From contig CAJTMG010000027.1 in assembly GCA_910577405.1 (NCBI GenBank), positions 1 to 36,416 on the forward strand: a stretch of DNA of 36,416 nucleotides. The letters run 5' to 3'. Source of the stretch: an uncultured Oscillibacter sp. (lineage in GTDB: Bacteria; Bacillota; Clostridia; Oscillospirales; Oscillospiraceae). The stretch's first letter is position 1. Each line of letters opens with the position of its first letter. Below are positions 1 to 6,718 of the stretch, piece after piece. Both the position numbers and the translations under genes were made by a program. The notes under the pieces are model-generated. The model made no database searches, was not told the DNA's origin, and saw nothing but the letters and a program-made list of their open reading frames with translations.

Positions 1-74
1 TTGTATCGCTATTTGGGCTGCTATTCGCGCTTAACTCATGTAGACACTATCTAGGGAAAACTTGCAAAAAAGTC

Positions 75-103
75 TTGCTTTTTACCGCCAGGGCTGTTAG
101 AAT
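75..103 (+). promoter_or_regulatory. sigma-A-type promoter of rpsT
   Basis: A TTGCTT -35 element at 75-80 and a TAGAAT -10 element at 98-103 are separated by exactly 17 bp. The start point would fall near 110, leaving a leader of about 54 nt before the TTG start of rpsT. Confidence 0.7.
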
Positions 104-115
104 ATAAGTCTGTAC

Positions 116-130
116 GGAGGACTGTCCTCC
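116..130 (+). promoter_or_regulatory. Inverted repeat in the rpsT leader
   Basis: GGAGGAC and GTCCTCC form a perfect 7-bp inverted repeat around one base, between the promoter and the ribosome-binding site. In RNA it would fold as a 5-bp stem with a five-base loop. S20 represses its own translation in E. coli, so a leader structure could matter here, but this is inference. Confidence 0.4.
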
Positions 131-163
131 ATCATAAAGACAAAGCCAAGGGAGGTGTATGGT

Positions 164-427
164 TTGCCGAATATTAAGTCTGCCAAGAAGCGGGTTCTCA
201 TCGGAAAGGCGAGAAATATGCGGAATAAGGCTGCGAAATCCGATCTGAAGACTGCGATCAAGAAATTCGAGGCTGCTGCCGCAGAGGGCAATCGCACCGA
301 TGCCGATGGCGCTTACAAGGTTGCGGTGAAGAAGGTTGATCAGGCTGTGGCGAAGGGCGTTTTGCATAAGAACGCGGCCGCTCACAAGAAGAGCGCCATG
401 ACCCTGAAGCTCAATCGTATCGGTTGA
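164..427 (+). CDS. rpsT: 30S ribosomal protein S20
   Basis: S20 is a small, helical, basic protein that binds 16S rRNA in the body of the 30S subunit. The 87-residue product starts MPNIKSAKKRV, the usual S20 N-terminus, and is rich in Lys and Ala throughout, ending in KKSAMTLKLNRIG. The frame is open from a GTG at 155, but that GTG overlaps the GGAGG ribosome-binding site (151-155). The TTG at 164 lies 8 nt after that site and gives exactly the family N-terminus, so TTG is chosen. A rare UUG start is also known for E. coli rpsT. The gene has its own promoter and terminator and is a single-gene unit. Confidence 0.97.
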   Translation: MPNIKSAKKRVLIGKARNMRNKAAKSDLKTAIKKFEAAAAEGNRTDADGAYKVAVKKVDQAVAKGVLHKNAAAHKKSAMTLKLNRIG

Positions 428-439
428 TCTCGTCAGACC

Positions 440-475
440 AAAAGGGCATCCGTTGCTGGATGTCCTTTTTGTTTT
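440..475 (+). terminator. Rho-independent terminator of rpsT
   Basis: GGGCATCC (443-450) pairs with GGATGTCC (458-465), with one G-U pair, around a short loop. It is followed by a T-rich tract and preceded by an A-rich tract. Confidence 0.85.
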
Positions 476-499
476 ATTCCGTTCAGCAGGAGGGCGCTT

Positions 500-910
500 A
501 TGAGAATTGTGATCGACGGGTCCCGCTTTTCCGATATCGGCGGTTTTTACGACGAAATGGAACACATTCTGACCAAGGACCTTTCCTGGCGTACCGGCCG
601 GAATATGGACGCGTTTCATGATTTGCTCCGGGGCGGCTTCGGCGTGTTTGAGTACGGGGAAAGCGTCGATTTCTTCTGGATTCATTCCGAGAAAAGCAGA
701 CAAGAGTTCGGCTTCGATGCCACGGCACGCTATTGGGAGGATATTCTTACCCGCTGTCATCCCGTGAACCGTCCGGCAGTGCGGGAGAAGGCCGAGAACG
801 CAAAAAGGCATTCCGGTCCTACCCTGTTTGATTTGATTGTTGGCGAAATTCTGTGCAGAACCAGCGTGTACAGCCATACCCTGACGCTTGACGGCGAACC
901 TGTACAATAA
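500..910 (+). CDS. Barstar-family (barnase inhibitor-like) protein
   Basis: Barstar binds and blocks the active site of the secreted ribonuclease barnase; bacterial paralogues commonly act as immunity proteins. The 136-residue product carries the family core GRNMDAFHDLL at about 33-43. Asp37 and Asp41 align with barstar Asp35 and Asp39, which enter the barnase active site. At 136 residues it is longer than barstar (about 90), with a C-terminal extension. An AGGAGGG site lies 5 nt before the ATG. The gene begins about 25 nt after the rpsT terminator with no clear promoter between, so it may rely on read-through or a weak promoter. TatD follows after 12 nt. No barnase-like toxin gene is present in the window, so it is an orphan inhibitor here. 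Confidence 0.85.
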   Translation: MRIVIDGSRFSDIGGFYDEMEHILTKDLSWRTGRNMDAFHDLLRGGFGVFEYGESVDFFWIHSEKSRQEFGFDATARYWEDILTRCHPVNRPAVREKAENAKRHSGPTLFDLIVGEILCRTSVYSHTLTLDGEPVQ

Positions 911-922
911 GGAGGCTTTTCC

Positions 923-1690
923 ATGATCTTCGACACCCATGCCCATTACGATTCCAGTCAATTCAAGGACGACCGGGACGCGGTTCTGACGGCTCTTCCA
1001 GAATCCGGCGTCGGTCTGGCGGTCAATCCGGGATGCGATCTCCCAAGCTCTGAATACGCCGTCCGGCTCTCGGAACGCTTTCCCCATATCTGGGCCGCTG
1101 TGGGGGTGCATCCCTCTGACTGCGGCGGGGAGGCTATAAATTACGACCGCCTCCGGGAACTGGCGGAGCGGGAAAAGACCGTGGCCATTGGTGAAATCGG
1201 GCTGGATTACTATTGGAAAGACAATCCGCTCAGGGAGTTCCAGCAGACGGTCTTCCGGAAGCAGATCGAGCTGGCCCTGGAGCTGGACCTGCCCGTGATC
1301 GTCCATGACCGGGAGGCCCATCAGGATTCCTTGAACGTCGTGCTGGATTACCCGGAGCTGCGGGGCGTGTTCCACTGCTTCTCCGGAAGTCCTGAAATGG
1401 CCGGAATCCTGCTGAACCGGGGCTGGTATCTGGGCTTTGACGGGCCCATCACCTACAAGAACGCCGCCAAAGCTCCCGAGGTCGCCGCCGTCACACCCTT
1501 GGACCGCATTCTTGTGGAAACCGACGCGCCGTACCTGACGCCGGTGCCCTTCCGGGGAAAGCGCAACGACAGCCGGAACCTGCCTTACGTGCTGGAGAAG
1601 CTGGCGGAGTGGAAGGGCGTTTCAAAAGAAGAAATGGAGAAAATCACCTGGGAGAATGGTCTGCGGCTGTTCTCAAAAGTCAGAGTTTGA
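923..1690 (+). CDS. TatD family metal-dependent hydrolase / DNase
   Basis: TatD enzymes are cytoplasmic TIM-barrel metal hydrolases of the amidohydrolase superfamily; some act as 3'-5' exonucleases on damaged DNA. The 255-residue protein has the expected metal ligands: THAH (His6, His8), GEIGLDYYW (Glu91), His128 in VHDREAH, His151 in HCFSG and Asp201 in VETDAPYL. Length matches the family. An AAGGAGG site directly follows the barstar stop, so the two genes are probably co-translated. TatD genes of this type are usually adjacent or fused to a radical SAM gene (TatD-linked radical SAM family). Here that partner is at 3901, separated by three other genes. Confidence 0.93.
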   Translation: MIFDTHAHYDSSQFKDDRDAVLTALPESGVGLAVNPGCDLPSSEYAVRLSERFPHIWAAVGVHPSDCGGEAINYDRLRELAEREKTVAIGEIGLDYYWKDNPLREFQQTVFRKQIELALELDLPVIVHDREAHQDSLNVVLDYPELRGVFHCFSGSPEMAGILLNRGWYLGFDGPITYKNAAKAPEVAAVTPLDRILVETDAPYLTPVPFRGKRNDSRNLPYVLEKLAEWKGVSKEEMEKITWENGLRLFSKVRV

Positions 1691-1718
1691 ATAGTTTTCT
1701 ATGAATGGAGGTACTTTT

Positions 1719-2432
1719 ATGTCAGAGAATCTAAAAGCCTTTCTTGGCTGTCCCTGCACTGAGATTCCCGCTGGAACACCGTCCGAAAAAATCATGGAAG
1801 TCTATCAGGCCGCGAAAGCCCGGAGCGTAAAAGAAGGCTTTGTACCAGTGCTGATTTCCGACGCGGATTGGGAAGAAGACGCGGAAATCCCCCGTGAAAA
1901 GTCCCCGGCGGAGTATCTGAAGGAGCTGCGGGCCGCCATGCCGGACAGTAAGACTTTCTTTGAACAGCGGGCTGCGTATTTCAAGGAAGAAATGGAAGAA
2001 GAAGGCTTTTCCTGGCTTGATGAAGCCGTTCTGGGTCCCATGGAGGGCGGCGAGCCGATTGACCGCTTTTTGGGAATCTGCAATTATCAGGGAAAGACCA
2101 TCCCTATGGTGCTGGCGGAAATCCCGGCGGAGCATCCCTGGGAAATCTTCGCCTGGATGCCCTTCGGCGGCTGGAACGAATGCCCTTCCGATGAGGAACA
2201 GATGGCCGCGGCAAAATACTGGTTTGAAGAATACGGCGCGGTTCCTGCCGTCATGACCCGGGACGTGCTGGAATTCGACCTCCCCGCGCCGATACCCAAG
2301 GAACGGGCCATGGAGCTGGCTATGGAACAGTATACCTTCTGCTCTGATATCGTGGACCAGGGCTGCGGGTCCATTGGAATGCTGGCAGATTCACTGTGGC
2401 AGTCCGACAAGTGGTTTTTCTGGTGGGACTGA
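1719..2432 (+). CDS. DUF4253 domain protein
   Basis: The 237-residue acidic, cytoplasmic protein ends in a typical DUF4253 domain, roughly residues 125-237. The recognisable elements are a YWFEEYGAVPAVMTRD segment, FCSDIVDQGCG and the terminal WQSDKWFFWWD. The biochemical function is not established. The family is frequent in Firmicutes and Actinobacteria, often among immunity-type genes near polymorphic toxins. The frame is open from ATG 1701, but ATG 1719 sits 7 nt after an AATGGAGG site and is preferred. No signal peptide or membrane segment is seen. It follows TatD by 28 nt and precedes a SUKH gene by 33 nt in the same direction, so all are likely in one transcript. Confidence 0.82.
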   Translation: MSENLKAFLGCPCTEIPAGTPSEKIMEVYQAAKARSVKEGFVPVLISDADWEEDAEIPREKSPAEYLKELRAAMPDSKTFFEQRAAYFKEEMEEEGFSWLDEAVLGPMEGGEPIDRFLGICNYQGKTIPMVLAEIPAEHPWEIFAWMPFGGWNECPSDEEQMAAAKYWFEEYGAVPAVMTRDVLEFDLPAPIPKERAMELAMEQYTFCSDIVDQGCGSIGMLADSLWQSDKWFFWWD

Positions 2433-2465
2433 TTCAGAGACAAAAATTTATTGGGAGGGACGTTT

Positions 2466-2993
2466 ATGCCGTTTGAGGGCTTTGATTTCACTGGTTTCTG
2501 GAATGAATCCGCTTTCGCGAAAAAATTTGACTGCGGGCCTCTGACGCCGGAGAAGATTGCTTCCGCGGAGGATGTTCTGGGTTACAAGCTGCCCGCCTCC
2601 TACCTCTGGCTGATGGAGCGGCAGAACGGCGGGATTCCAGTCAGCAAGTGCTTTCCTACCGGCGAGCCTACCAGTTGGGCCGAGGACCATATCGCCATTG
2701 AGACCATTTTCGGCGTGGGAAAGGCGGCTGGCAATATCGTGGACGAAACCCGCCTGATGGTGGAAGAATGGGGGTATCCTGCCATTGGAATTGCAATCTG
2801 CGACTGTCCTTCGGCAGGGCACGACGAGATTTTTCTGGATTACCGCGCCTGTGGTCCGGAGGGGGAACCGGCTGTAGTTCTTATCGATCAGGAAGGCGAT
2901 TATGATATTACCCGTTTGGCGGGCAGCTTCGAGGAATTTATCCGCGGGCTGAAAAACGACAGCGAATTTGACTTCGAGGAGGATGAGGAATGA
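2466..2993 (+). CDS. SMI1/KNR4 (SUKH-1) family protein
   Basis: SUKH proteins are a large superfamily of immunity proteins that neutralise diverse polymorphic toxin domains, along with the yeast regulator Smi1/Knr4. The 175-residue product shows the SUKH pattern: an N-terminal helix LTPEKIASAEDVLGYKLPAS with the 'lp.sY' turn, NGG at about 56-58, then strands ending in a PAIGIAICDCPSAGHDEIFLDY stretch and a C-terminal FEEFIRGL helix before an acidic tail. The start is ATG 2466, with GGGAGG 7 nt upstream; an upstream TTG at 2451 overlaps that site. Its stop overlaps the next gene's ATG (ATGA), indicating translational coupling to the lipoprotein. The toxin partner is not visible. Confidence 0.88.
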   Translation: MPFEGFDFTGFWNESAFAKKFDCGPLTPEKIASAEDVLGYKLPASYLWLMERQNGGIPVSKCFPTGEPTSWAEDHIAIETIFGVGKAAGNIVDETRLMVEEWGYPAIGIAICDCPSAGHDEIFLDYRACGPEGEPAVVLIDQEGDYDITRLAGSFEEFIRGLKNDSEFDFEEDEE

Positions 2994-3883
2994 AAAGACT
3001 GCTTGCAATTCTGCTGGCCTTTCTGATGCTGACGGCCTGCGGCGCGAAACCGGCCCCGGAGGATTCTGCCGAACCGCCGGAAACGCAGGAGGAAACCGAA
3101 ACCACGTCAGAGCCTGCTGAAACCGTCCCGGAAGCATCCAATCCCCTGGAACCCGCAAAGACAGGACCGGTTTCCGCGGAGGCCATTGTCACCGAAGGCG
3201 TGACGCCTACTGAAAATTACAAGCTCCCTGACGCGGGCGGCGAATATGATATGCAGCGTTGGATGGACAGCGGTGAAATCGGACTGCTTGCGGAGGCGGA
3301 AGACGCGGCGTTCTACGGCCTGCCCTACCCGTCTGGGGAACAGATGGCGGAGGACAGAACGGCCCTCATTCGCTGGGGGGACAGTCTGGCGGAGTTCGAC
3401 TGGTACTTTGTCACTCCCAGAATGTACCTGCCTCTGATGGCCGTGATGGACCTGGACGGCGACGGCGTGGATGAGCTGACCGTCCTGACTTACTCCGGCA
3501 GCGGCACCGGCGTCTCTATCTATAATTTGCACGTGCTGGAAAAAAATCCTGACGGTTCTATCACTGCTTACACCATGCCTGACAGTCTTTGGCAGGAACA
3601 GCTTTCCCCTATGCTCCAGCTTGACCAGACTGATGGAAAAGCCGTCCTGATCTGGGGAGAAGACCGTCTGGAGTTCGACCCGAAGTGGATTCCTGCCGGA
3701 GATACGGAACTGTCCACCGGCTATATCGCGGAATTCCAGCTTTTGCCCGATGAGAACACCGTTCTGCTCCAGGGCGCGGTGGACCTCTGGCAGACCATCG
3801 CTTATGTGGCCCAGTATACCGCCGACGTTGCCTTCAAGGACGGAGTGTTCACGCTCTCTCAGTACCATTTGCAGGAGATTTGA
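2990..3883 (+). CDS. Predicted lipoprotein with an acidic linker and a calcium-loop-like motif
   Basis: The 297-residue product starts with a lipoprotein signal peptide: Lys-Arg, a hydrophobic core, then LTAC with the lipidated Cys at 17. It should be tethered outside the membrane. Residues 20-65 are a low-complexity Pro/Glu/Thr linker. The folded part begins near residue 75 and contains DLDGDGVDEL (154-163), which resembles the Dx[DN]xDG calcium-binding loop of FG-GAP/EF-hand-type repeats. I do not recognise a specific family. Its ATG overlaps the SUKH stop by 4 nt and the radical SAM gene follows after 17 nt, so it is embedded in the operon. A secreted protein coupled to a SUKH gene is notable, but no function can be assigned. 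Confidence 0.75.
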   Translation: MKRLLAILLAFLMLTACGAKPAPEDSAEPPETQEETETTSEPAETVPEASNPLEPAKTGPVSAEAIVTEGVTPTENYKLPDAGGEYDMQRWMDSGEIGLLAEAEDAAFYGLPYPSGEQMAEDRTALIRWGDSLAEFDWYFVTPRMYLPLMAVMDLDGDGVDELTVLTYSGSGTGVSIYNLHVLEKNPDGSITAYTMPDSLWQEQLSPMLQLDQTDGKAVLIWGEDRLEFDPKWIPAGDTELSTGYIAEFQLLPDENTVLLQGAVDLWQTIAYVAQYTADVAFKDGVFTLSQYHLQEI

Positions 3884-3900
3884 CAAAGGAGTGATTTCCT

Positions 3901-4521
3901 ATGAAAAAGGGATTTACCATTACCTATGAGTACGGAGAAAATCTGTATGTCAACACCACCAACCGCTGTAATTTCAACTGCGAATTCTGCCTCCGTCACA
4001 ACAACAGCGGCGGAAGCATCTATACCCATAACCTCTGGCTGGAACGGGAACCAACCAAAGAAGAAATCCTGGCGGACATTGAAGCCCAGGATCTGAGCAA
4101 GTACAAACAGCTTGTCTTCTGCGGCTTCGGCGAACCCAGTTACCGCATTGACGATATCTGCTGGGTGATCGACCAACTGAAAGCCAAAGGAAAAAAGCCC
4201 TTCACCCGCATGGACACCAACGGCACCGGAAGCCTGATTCACGGCCGGGATATTGCGCCGGAGTTTGAAGGGCGTTTCGATATGCTCTCCATCTCCCTGA
4301 ATACCGATACCGCCAAGAAGTACGACGCCCTCTGCCATCCCGTCCAGAAGGGCGCTTACGAGGCCATGAAAGCCTTTGCAAAAGAAGTCCGGCAGTACGT
4401 TCCTACCGTGATGATGACCGTTGTGGACACCATCCCAAAGGAGGAGATCGAAGCCTGCCGGAAAATCTGCGAGGATGAAATCGGCGCCGTCTACCGGGTG
4501 CGGGAATATATTGAGGACTGA
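3901..4521 (+). CDS. TatD-associated radical SAM protein
   Basis: This is a 206-residue radical SAM protein with the canonical CX3CX2C motif, CNFNCEFC (Cys23, Cys27, Cys30), which binds the 4Fe-4S cluster that cleaves S-adenosylmethionine. A GFGEPSYR segment at about 80 corresponds to the GGE-type SAM-binding motif. Size and sequence fit the small radical SAM family normally encoded beside, or fused to, TatD (TatD-linked radical SAM). The substrate is unknown. An AAAGGAG site lies 8 nt before the ATG. Unlike the usual arrangement it is separated from TatD (923-1690) by the DUF4253, SUKH and lipoprotein genes, though it still lies in the same unidirectional gene run. Confidence 0.87.
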   Translation: MKKGFTITYEYGENLYVNTTNRCNFNCEFCLRHNNSGGSIYTHNLWLEREPTKEEILADIEAQDLSKYKQLVFCGFGEPSYRIDDICWVIDQLKAKGKKPFTRMDTNGTGSLIHGRDIAPEFEGRFDMLSISLNTDTAKKYDALCHPVQKGAYEAMKAFAKEVRQYVPTVMMTVVDTIPKEEIEACRKICEDEIGAVYRVREYIED

Positions 4522-4539
4522 AAAGGAGCACAGAAGAAC

Positions 4540-5358
4540 GTGAACGCGATGAAAGGCTTTCAAGGAACGGCGCAGTACGTGGCGTCAAAAGAGCTGATGA
4601 ACGCCGTCAATATTGCGGCAGCCCTCCAGAAACCCCTGCTGCTCAAGGGCGAACCGGGAACCGGAAAGACCATGCTGGCCCAGGCCGTCGCCGACGCTAT
4701 GGAACTGCCTCTGATGATCTGGAATGTCAAGTCCACCACCAAGGCCCAGGACGGTCTCTATGTTTACGACGTGGTTCAGCGGCTTTACGACAGCCAGTTC
4801 GGGACCCACGGCGTGGATGATATCGCCCGTTATATCAAACTGGGCAAGCTGGGGGAGGCGTTTTCCTCCGAGAAACAGGTGGTCCTGCTGATTGACGAAA
4901 TTGACAAGGCCGACCTGGAATTCCCCAACGACCTCCTTTGGGAGCTGGACCAGATGGAATTCTATATTCCTGAGACAAAGGAGACGATTCGGGCAAAACA
5001 GCGGCCCATTGTGATCATTACCTCCAACGCCGAAAAGGAATTGCCTGACGCTTTTTTACGCCGCTGCGTGTTCCATTATATCGAATTCCCCGAACAGGAG
5101 CAGATGGAGGAGATTCTGCGGGTGCATTTCGGAAATCTGGACGAACGTCTTGTCAAGCAGGCTCTGGCGGCGTTCTACTGGGTCCGGGAACTGCGGGAAA
5201 TCGAGAAGAAGCCCAGCACCTCCGAGCTTGTGGACTGGCTGCGGGCGCTGATGGCAGGCGGCGTGGACCCGAAACGCATTGCAAAAGAGATCCCCTTTGC
5301 TGGCGTGCTGCTGAAAAAGGACAAAGACCTTCGGACCCTGGCCCGGAACAGGCGGTGA
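4540..5358 (+). CDS. MoxR-type AAA+ ATPase
   Basis: MoxR ATPases are chaperone-like hexamers that act with VWA-domain partners, often inserting metals or remodelling complexes. The 272-residue protein has Walker A GEPGTGKT (37-44), Walker B VVLLIDEID (114-122), a sensor-1 TSN (161-163) and arginine-finger candidates RR at 174-175. GTG 4540 is chosen as the start because AAAGGAG lies 11 nt upstream; the in-frame ATG at 4549 is 20 nt away. It begins 18 nt after the radical SAM stop and is followed after 4 nt by the VWA gene. This MoxR-VWA pairing is standard and makes joint action likely. Confidence 0.92.
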   Translation: MNAMKGFQGTAQYVASKELMNAVNIAAALQKPLLLKGEPGTGKTMLAQAVADAMELPLMIWNVKSTTKAQDGLYVYDVVQRLYDSQFGTHGVDDIARYIKLGKLGEAFSSEKQVVLLIDEIDKADLEFPNDLLWELDQMEFYIPETKETIRAKQRPIVIITSNAEKELPDAFLRRCVFHYIEFPEQEQMEEILRVHFGNLDERLVKQALAAFYWVRELREIEKKPSTSELVDWLRALMAGGVDPKRIAKEIPFAGVLLKKDKDLRTLARNRR

Positions 5359-5362
5359 GACG

Positions 5363-6553
5363 GTGTTCGCGGCTTTTTTCTACCTCCTTCGGGACCGGGG
5401 CATTCACGTGTCCCTCAACGAATGGAGCGCCCTGCTGGAAGCCATGGACAAGGGCCTGCACCATTCCAGCCTCACCGGGTTCTATCATCTCTGCCGCTGC
5501 CTTCTGGTCAAGAGTGAAACCGAGTTCGACCGCTTCGACCAAGTATTTCTCGAATTCTTCAAGGACGTGCCCTGGAAAGGCGAGCTGCCGGACGAGCTTC
5601 TCAACTGGCTGAATCATCCCGCTGAAGACCTGGGCCGGACCATCCAGGAGCTTCGGGGCATGGGCGTGCCGGAGGAATCCTTGCAGGACCTTCTGAAATT
5701 ACTGGAAGAGCGTCTCAAGGAACAGACCGAGGAGCATAACGGCGGCAGTTACTGGGTAGGCACTCAGGGACGTTCTCCCTTTGGAAACAACGGCTGGCAT
5801 CCCGGCGGCATCCGTGTAGGGGGCCAGAGCAGGCATAAGACAGCCATTATGACAGCGGGTGAACGGAAATACCGGGACTTCCGGAAGGACAATACCCTGG
5901 ATACCCGGCAGTTCCAGATGGCGTTCCGGCTTCTGCGGCAGCTCTCCGTGCAGGTTGGGGGGCAAAAGGTGCTGGACGTGGATGGGACCATCCGGGATAC
6001 CTGTGACAATGCCGGGGCGTTGAAGGTCCATTATAAAAACCCCCGCCGCAACGCCGTCAAGGTCCTGCTGCTGATGGATTCCGGAGGCTCTATGGATTAC
6101 TACGCCGGGCTTTGCAGTATGCTCTTTCAGGCCGCTGTCAAGTCCAATCATTTCAAGGAGCTGCACACCTACTATTTCCATAACTGCGTCTACGACAGCC
6201 TCTATCTGGACCCCGGTCTCTGGGGCCCGTCGGTGACAACGGAATGGCTGCTGAAAAACTTCGACGCCAGCTATAAGGTAATCCTGGTAGGCGACGCCGC
6301 TATGAGCCCCTATGAGCTGAAAGAAAAGCATTATGACTGGAAAAACGGCAATTTCACACCCTCCGGACTTGAACGTCTGATTCAGATCCAGAAGCAGTAT
6401 CCCTATCTGATCTGGCTGAATCCGGAACCCATGCCCCAACAGCCCGGCTATTGGACCCAGACCCATTGGCAGATTGGACATATGCTTCCGATGTATGAGC
6501 TTTCCGCCCATGGTCTGGAAACGGGCATGAAACGTCTGATGGCAAAAAAATAA
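5363..6553 (+). CDS. VWA domain (CoxE-like) protein, MoxR partner
   Basis: The 396-residue protein starts with a helical region of about 120 residues. A Gly-rich stretch follows (about 126-155), then a C-terminal von Willebrand A domain starting near 232. The MIDAS metal site reads DSGGSM (239-244), a DxGxS form rather than the classical DxSxS, so metal binding may be altered. It has no membrane segment. CoxE-like VWA proteins pair with MoxR ATPases as a two-component metal-insertion or chaperone module. The GTG start lies 4 nt after the ATPase stop, so it is probably translationally coupled. It ends the eight-gene plus-strand run, before a strong terminator. Confidence 0.88.
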   Translation: MFAAFFYLLRDRGIHVSLNEWSALLEAMDKGLHHSSLTGFYHLCRCLLVKSETEFDRFDQVFLEFFKDVPWKGELPDELLNWLNHPAEDLGRTIQELRGMGVPEESLQDLLKLLEERLKEQTEEHNGGSYWVGTQGRSPFGNNGWHPGGIRVGGQSRHKTAIMTAGERKYRDFRKDNTLDTRQFQMAFRLLRQLSVQVGGQKVLDVDGTIRDTCDNAGALKVHYKNPRRNAVKVLLLMDSGGSMDYYAGLCSMLFQAAVKSNHFKELHTYYFHNCVYDSLYLDPGLWGPSVTTEWLLKNFDASYKVILVGDAAMSPYELKEKHYDWKNGNFTPSGLERLIQIQKQYPYLIWLNPEPMPQQPGYWTQTHWQIGHMLPMYELSAHGLETGMKRLMAKK

Positions 6554-6651
6554 CTCCCGATTCACTTTTGCATTCCTGTTGCCTCTTAAATGCTTGCGGC
6601 GCGTCGGTTGGCATTCTGTCAGGAATACAAGGTCACGGGACAAACAAAAAA

Positions 6652-6690
6652 AGAAAGCCAATGGGAACTCAATACCCCCATTGGCTTTTT
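6652..6690. terminator. Bidirectional terminator between the VWA and FapA genes
   Basis: AAAGCCAATGGG (6654-6665) pairs with the CCCATTGGCTTT that begins at 6677. The stem is flanked by A-rich sequence on the left and a T run on the right, so it can stop both convergent transcripts. Confidence 0.88.
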
Positions 6691-6718
6691 GCATCGCTGA
6701 AAAACGAATATAAGGCGG

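Noticed and set aside
1..54. Open plus-strand frame ending in TAG at 52-54
   Set aside because: Only 17 codons are visible and no family is recognisable; it could be the end of an upstream gene or chance.
6554..6651. Small gene between the VWA stop and the terminator
   Set aside because: No open frame with a ribosome-binding site; it appears to be plain intergenic sequence.
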